Source: Candidatus Wolfebacteria bacterium GWA1_42_9
Lineage (GTDB): Bacteria; Patescibacteriota; Minisyncoccia; UBA6257; JAGOQP01
Assembly (NCBI GenBank): GCA_001793775.1
Contig: MGIN01000007.1
Location: 3,302 to 10,556 of the forward strand
Reading direction: 5' to 3'
Length of the DNA stretch: 7,255 bases
The position numbers and the translations under genes are program-made. Shown here piece after piece: positions 5,311 through 7,255 of the stretch. Each line of letters starts with the position of its first letter. Position 1 is the stretch's first letter. The notes below the pieces were generated by a model. It made no database searches, was not told the origin of the DNA, and saw only the letters and a program-made list of their open reading frames with translations.

Positions 5311-6378
5311 ATGAGGGATTTATCGTTTCCAATATTTAAAACAAAAATTGAAGGAGTTAATCAAAGATTTGGTCTTGACGACCCAGTTGAAAGAAAGAAA
5401 TACTTTACTCTAAAGGCAGGTAGCGAAATAGAAAAGGTTAAAGATTATCTCGGGGACGATACTTTTGTGGCCTTTCTTTTGGGTAAGAAAAATTCAGGCA
5501 AAGGAACTTATTCAAAACTTTTTGCTGAGGCGGTTGGGGCTGAACATGTAAAACACGTTTCTGTTGGAGATATAGTCAGAGACGCTCACACAATTTTGGA
5601 AGACGAAAGCAAGAAGGCTGACTTGATACAGTATCTGAAGCAGAACTATAGGGGTTTTATCTCTTTAGACGAAGCTGTCGATTCTTTGTTGGGCAGATCT
5701 ACCTCAAAACTCCTTCCTACTGAATTGATTCTGGCTCTGGTAAGAAAAGAAATTGACGCGGCTGGGAGAAAAGCGGTATTTATTGATGGCTTTCCCAGGA
5801 CTCTTGATCAGGTCTCTTATTCTTTGTATTTCCGTGATTTGATGGGATATAGAAATGACCCGGACTTTTTCGTTTTTATAGATGTTCCCGAAGCGGTTAT
5901 TGATGAAAGAATGAAGTATAGGGTCGTTTGTCCAGTCTGCCACGTTCCCAGAAACACAAAACTTCTTAAAACGAAAAATGTCGGCTATGACCGGGAGAAA
6001 AACGAATTCTTCCTTATATGCGACGACCCTTCTTGTAATGGACCGAGAATGGTTGCCAAAGAAGGGGATAATTTAGGAATTGAAGCGATAAGAGAGAGAA
6101 TAGAGTTGGATGATAATATAATGAGAACTCTTATGGGTTTGGAAGGGGTGCCTAAAATATATTTGAGAAATTCCGTTCCGGTTGGAACTGTCCCTGATGA
6201 GGTTGATGATTACGAAATTACTCCTGCGTATAGATATGAGTTGAGTGGCAGTGAAGTAAAAGTAATAGAAGAGCCTTGGACGGTTATAGATGAAAATGGG
6301 GAAAAGTCATACAGCCTGTTGCCACCTCCAGTGGTTGTCTCTCTTATAAGTCAGATGTCTAAGTTATTAGGTCTTTAG
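5311..6378 (+). CDS. Adenylate kinase-like nucleoside monophosphate kinase, enlarged form
   Basis: This 355-residue cytoplasmic protein has the adenylate kinase core with extra sequence at both ends; typical adenylate kinases have about 215 residues. Motifs are the P-loop GKKNSGKGT (58-66), the NMP-binding segment HVSVGDIVRD (82-91), and FIDGFPRTLDQ (157-167). The LID has two cysteine pairs, CPVC (207-210) and CDDPSC (237-242), which fit a structural zinc site. An arginine-acidic helix follows (261-270). In the family the reaction is ATP plus AMP to two ADP. The N-terminal 50 residues and the C-terminal 70 (ending in LLPPPVVVSLISQM) have no counterpart in the standard enzyme that I recognise. 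The ATG at 5311 has only a weak purine-rich stretch upstream; an ATG at 5298 overlapping the aspS stop opens just 13 codons in another frame. Probably co-transcribed with aspS. True substrate unproven. Confidence 0.8.
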   Translation: MRDLSFPIFKTKIEGVNQRFGLDDPVERKKYFTLKAGSEIEKVKDYLGDDTFVAFLLGKKNSGKGTYSKLFAEAVGAEHVKHVSVGDIVRDAHTILEDESKKADLIQYLKQNYRGFISLDEAVDSLLGRSTSKLLPTELILALVRKEIDAAGRKAVFIDGFPRTLDQVSYSLYFRDLMGYRNDPDFFVFIDVPEAVIDERMKYRVVCPVCHVPRNTKLLKTKNVGYDREKNEFFLICDDPSCNGPRMVAKEGDNLGIEAIRERIELDDNIMRTLMGLEGVPKIYLRNSVPVGTVPDEVDDYEITPAYRYELSGSEVKVIEEPWTVIDENGEKSYSLLPPPVVVSLISQMSKLLGL

Positions 6379-6381
6379 TTG

Positions 6382-6411
6382 TTTACATAATTTTTAAAAA
6401 TGTATTATAAT
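6382..6411 (+). promoter_or_regulatory. Near-consensus promoter with a palindromic spacer
   Basis: TTTACA (6382-6387) is followed by an 18-base spacer and a perfect TATAAT (6406-6411). The spacer contains a 12-base palindrome, ATTTTTAAAAAT (6390-6401), which could be an operator or simply AT-rich DNA. The predicted start near 6418 leaves a leader of about 20 bases with no Shine-Dalgarno sequence before the ATG at 6438. Confidence 0.7.
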
Positions 6412-6437
6412 TTAGACAATAATTAATTAATAAATAT

Positions 6438-6797
6438 ATGGGAATAGGATCTTTGGGAGGGAATAAGTTTCCCGAGCATAAATTTGAAGCACCAACTATT
6501 TACCGCAAATATCTTAAGGGTGAACTGGAAGAGATTACGGTCGGGGAAGGAAGGAGATTAGTTGATTTACTGATAGAAAGAATATCAAAAGGGGACAAAA
6601 GAGTAGAAGAACAGCTTAGATTTGTCTGCGACCTTTTTGTCCATAATAGAGATGAGGCCTATAAGGAAATAGGGAAAGTAGAGGAAAAAAACAACCCTGA
6701 TTTGGAAAGGATTCTTGTGGCTTTGGGGAAGATATTTGCAGGTGAAGATCCTGATGAAGAAGAGAGGAGAGAATTATTGAAAATTATAGAGAGCTAA
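6438..6797 (+). CDS. Unrecognised small acidic helical protein (119 aa)
   Basis: I do not recognise the family. The protein is soluble, with no signal peptide or membrane segment. After a glycine-rich start (MGIGSLGGNKF) the sequence is rich in Glu, Lys, Arg, Leu and Ile, with amphipathic helical stretches at about 34-50, 53-72, 73-82 and 86-100. It ends in an acidic segment EDPDEEERRELLKII (103-117). A single cysteine lies at residue 64. Coding is supported by an uninterrupted frame with typical codon use and by the strongest protein-gene promoter in the window just upstream. That promoter sets it apart from the aspS operon. It sits between the nucleotide kinase and the second structured RNA, and nothing there assigns a function. 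A role as a small regulator or helical-bundle binding protein is possible but not shown. Confidence 0.7.
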   Translation: MGIGSLGGNKFPEHKFEAPTIYRKYLKGELEEITVGEGRRLVDLLIERISKGDKRVEEQLRFVCDLFVHNRDEAYKEIGKVEEKNNPDLERILVALGKIFAGEDPDEEERRELLKIIES

Positions 6798-6806
6798 TAG
6801 CTTGTT

Positions 6807-6835
6807 TTGACTTTATTATCATGTCTTGTTAGTAT
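6807..6835 (+). promoter_or_regulatory. Promoter for the structured RNA at 6842
   Basis: TTGACT (6807-6812, five of six positions) and TAGTAT (6830-6835, four of six) are separated by exactly 17 bases. The predicted transcription start, about seven bases beyond the -10 box, falls at 6842. That is the first base of the RNA's closing stem. Confidence 0.6.
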
Positions 6836-6841
6836 TTTTGT

Positions 6842-6967
6842 GAGCCCTGCCGACAAGATTCTCGGATTAATCGTTTTTTTAAGGGAGGGCAACAGTATCT
6901 GTCTCTTTGGAGCCAGATTGAGCCCACCCACCTGGCGTTTAGCTGGGAAGATCTTTAGGTGGGGCTC
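6842..6967 (+). ncRNA. Candidate structured RNA: 6S-like RNA or rpmB leader element
   Basis: The two ends form a continuous 10-bp stem: GAGCCCTGCC (6842-6851) with GGTGGGGCTC (6958-6967), including two G-U pairs. Next, AAGATT (6855-6860) pairs with GATCTT (6950-6955). The 5' side then has a long open segment (6861-6882) with a run of seven T. An apical arm follows: GGGAGGGC (6883-6890) with GCCCACCC (6922-6929), one A-A mismatch, carrying the hairpin ATCTG-CTC / GAG-CAGAT (6897-6918). On the 3' side is a small hairpin, CCTGGC/GCTGGG (6931-6947). A closing stem, an open 5' strand, a 3'-side hairpin and an apical stem resemble the layout of 6S RNA, though 126 nt is short. A competing fold exists: GAGCCCACC (6920-6928) can pair with the same 3' segment. 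That would suit a switch in the leader of rpmB, whose ATG is 49 bases beyond. Confidence 0.55.
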
Positions 6968-6981
6968 TTGCAATTTAATGG

Positions 6982-7002
6982 AAAGTGCAAAGTTGAAAGT
7001 AT
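6982..7002 (+). repeat. Heptad repeat array 3 (3 x AAAGTNN)
   Basis: Units AAAGTGC, AAAGTTG and AAAGTAT follow at exact 7-base spacing, with a degenerate fourth unit AGAGCAG (7003-7009). It lies between the structured RNA and the rpmB start codon at 7016. Confidence 0.8.
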
Positions 7003-7015
7003 AGAGCAGTAATTT

Positions 7016-7204
7016 ATGCGTCAGTGTGAAATTTGTGGCAAGGGTTCTCTTGTCGCCAGAAAAAGAAATAAACTGAGAGGAAAGTACAACCCTACGGAGA
7101 AATCAAGAAGATATCCCAATCTTCAAAAAACGCGCCTCGCCAACGGCAAGCGGATTTTAGCCTGTGCCGGGTGTATTAAAAAACTGGCAAAAGCCGGCAA
7201 GTAG
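7016..7204 (+). CDS. rpmB: 50S ribosomal protein L28 (bL28), zinc-ribbon form
   Basis: This 62-residue basic protein of the large ribosomal subunit begins MRQCEICGKG and contains YPNLQKTRL (33-41), the hallmark of L28 (family pattern PNLQ-R). Length is normal (family about 60-78). It is the cysteine-containing variant: CEIC (4-7) and CAGC (50-53) provide four zinc ligands, whereas many bacteria with zinc-independent L28 lack these. The canonical N-terminal GNNVSHA-like segment is changed to ARKRNKLRG. No Shine-Dalgarno sequence precedes the ATG. The upstream DNA is a heptad array and a structured RNA, either of which might influence its expression. The stop TAG runs straight into another heptad array. 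Confidence 0.92.
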   Translation: MRQCEICGKGSLVARKRNKLRGKYNPTEKSRRYPNLQKTRLANGKRILACAGCIKKLAKAGK

Positions 7205-7232
7205 AAAGTTGAAAGTATAAAGAAGAAAGTGT
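7205..7232 (+). repeat. Heptad repeat array 4 (AAAGTNN)
   Basis: Units AAAGTTG, AAAGTAT, AAAGAAG and AAAGTGT at exact 7-base spacing; the third has lost the T of the core. It begins on the base after the rpmB stop codon, as array 1 begins at the mnmA stop codon. Confidence 0.85.
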
Positions 7233-7241
7233 TTTTGAAAA

Positions 7242-7255
7242 TTGCCGTCGGGCAA
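7242..7255 (+). other. Hairpin at the window edge
   Basis: TTGCC (7242-7246) can pair with GGCAA (7251-7255) over a 4-base loop. It is cut by the window end, so whether a T tract follows, making it an rpmB terminator, cannot be seen. Confidence 0.3.

Noticed and set aside
6807..7004. Open reading frame of 65 codons before rpmB
   Set aside because: It covers the promoter, the structured RNA and a heptad array; the translation shows no recognisable domain and there is no start context.

Overview
This window looks like a piece of a small-genome bacterium of the Candidate Phyla Radiation (Patescibacteria, probably Parcubacteria-like). This is an inference from gene style and not a database result. 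The genes are bacterial (MnmA, ComEC, AspRS, L28). They are tightly packed and mostly lack a Shine-Dalgarno sequence. ComEC carries SGYN where most bacteria have SGLH-like residues, AspRS lacks its usual insertion domain, and the intergenic DNA holds short repeats and GC-rich palindromes. TAA, TAG and TGA all serve as stops, so there is no sign of UGA recoding.

Layout. Positions 2-151 are the 3' end of mnmA (tRNA U34 2-thiolation). Positions 152-755 hold no protein gene that I accept. This stretch carries a tRNA promoter, an atypical 91-nt tRNA gene, tRNA-Glu(UUC), and a candidate structured RNA (466-622) followed by a strong intrinsic terminator (649-681). It is bounded by two arrays of a 7-bp repeat (AAAGTNN) in opposite orientation. 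Next comes a CobO/BtuR-like corrinoid adenosyltransferase (756-1283), then a compound palindromic element (1304-1424) resembling a MITE or REP sequence. After it lies a ComEC split into two coupled genes: the membrane channel (1440-2888) and the metallo-beta-lactamase domain (2885-3733). AspS (3865-5298) is followed 12 bases later by an enlarged adenylate kinase-like protein (5311-6378). An unrecognised 119-residue acidic protein follows behind a near-consensus promoter (6438-6797). A second candidate structured RNA starts at a predicted transcription start at 6842 and closes on itself at 6967. The window ends with a zinc-ribbon L28 gene (7016-7204) and another heptad array.

How it fits together. 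Most of the window serves translation: tRNA modification, two tRNAs, AspRS and L28, with a nucleotide kinase. MnmA modifies U34 of tRNA-Glu(UUC), which is encoded just downstream. The split ComEC pair is the DNA-uptake channel with its partner hydrolase domain. The parts least explained by known families are the two structured RNAs, the heptad arrays at four gene borders, and the odd tRNA.
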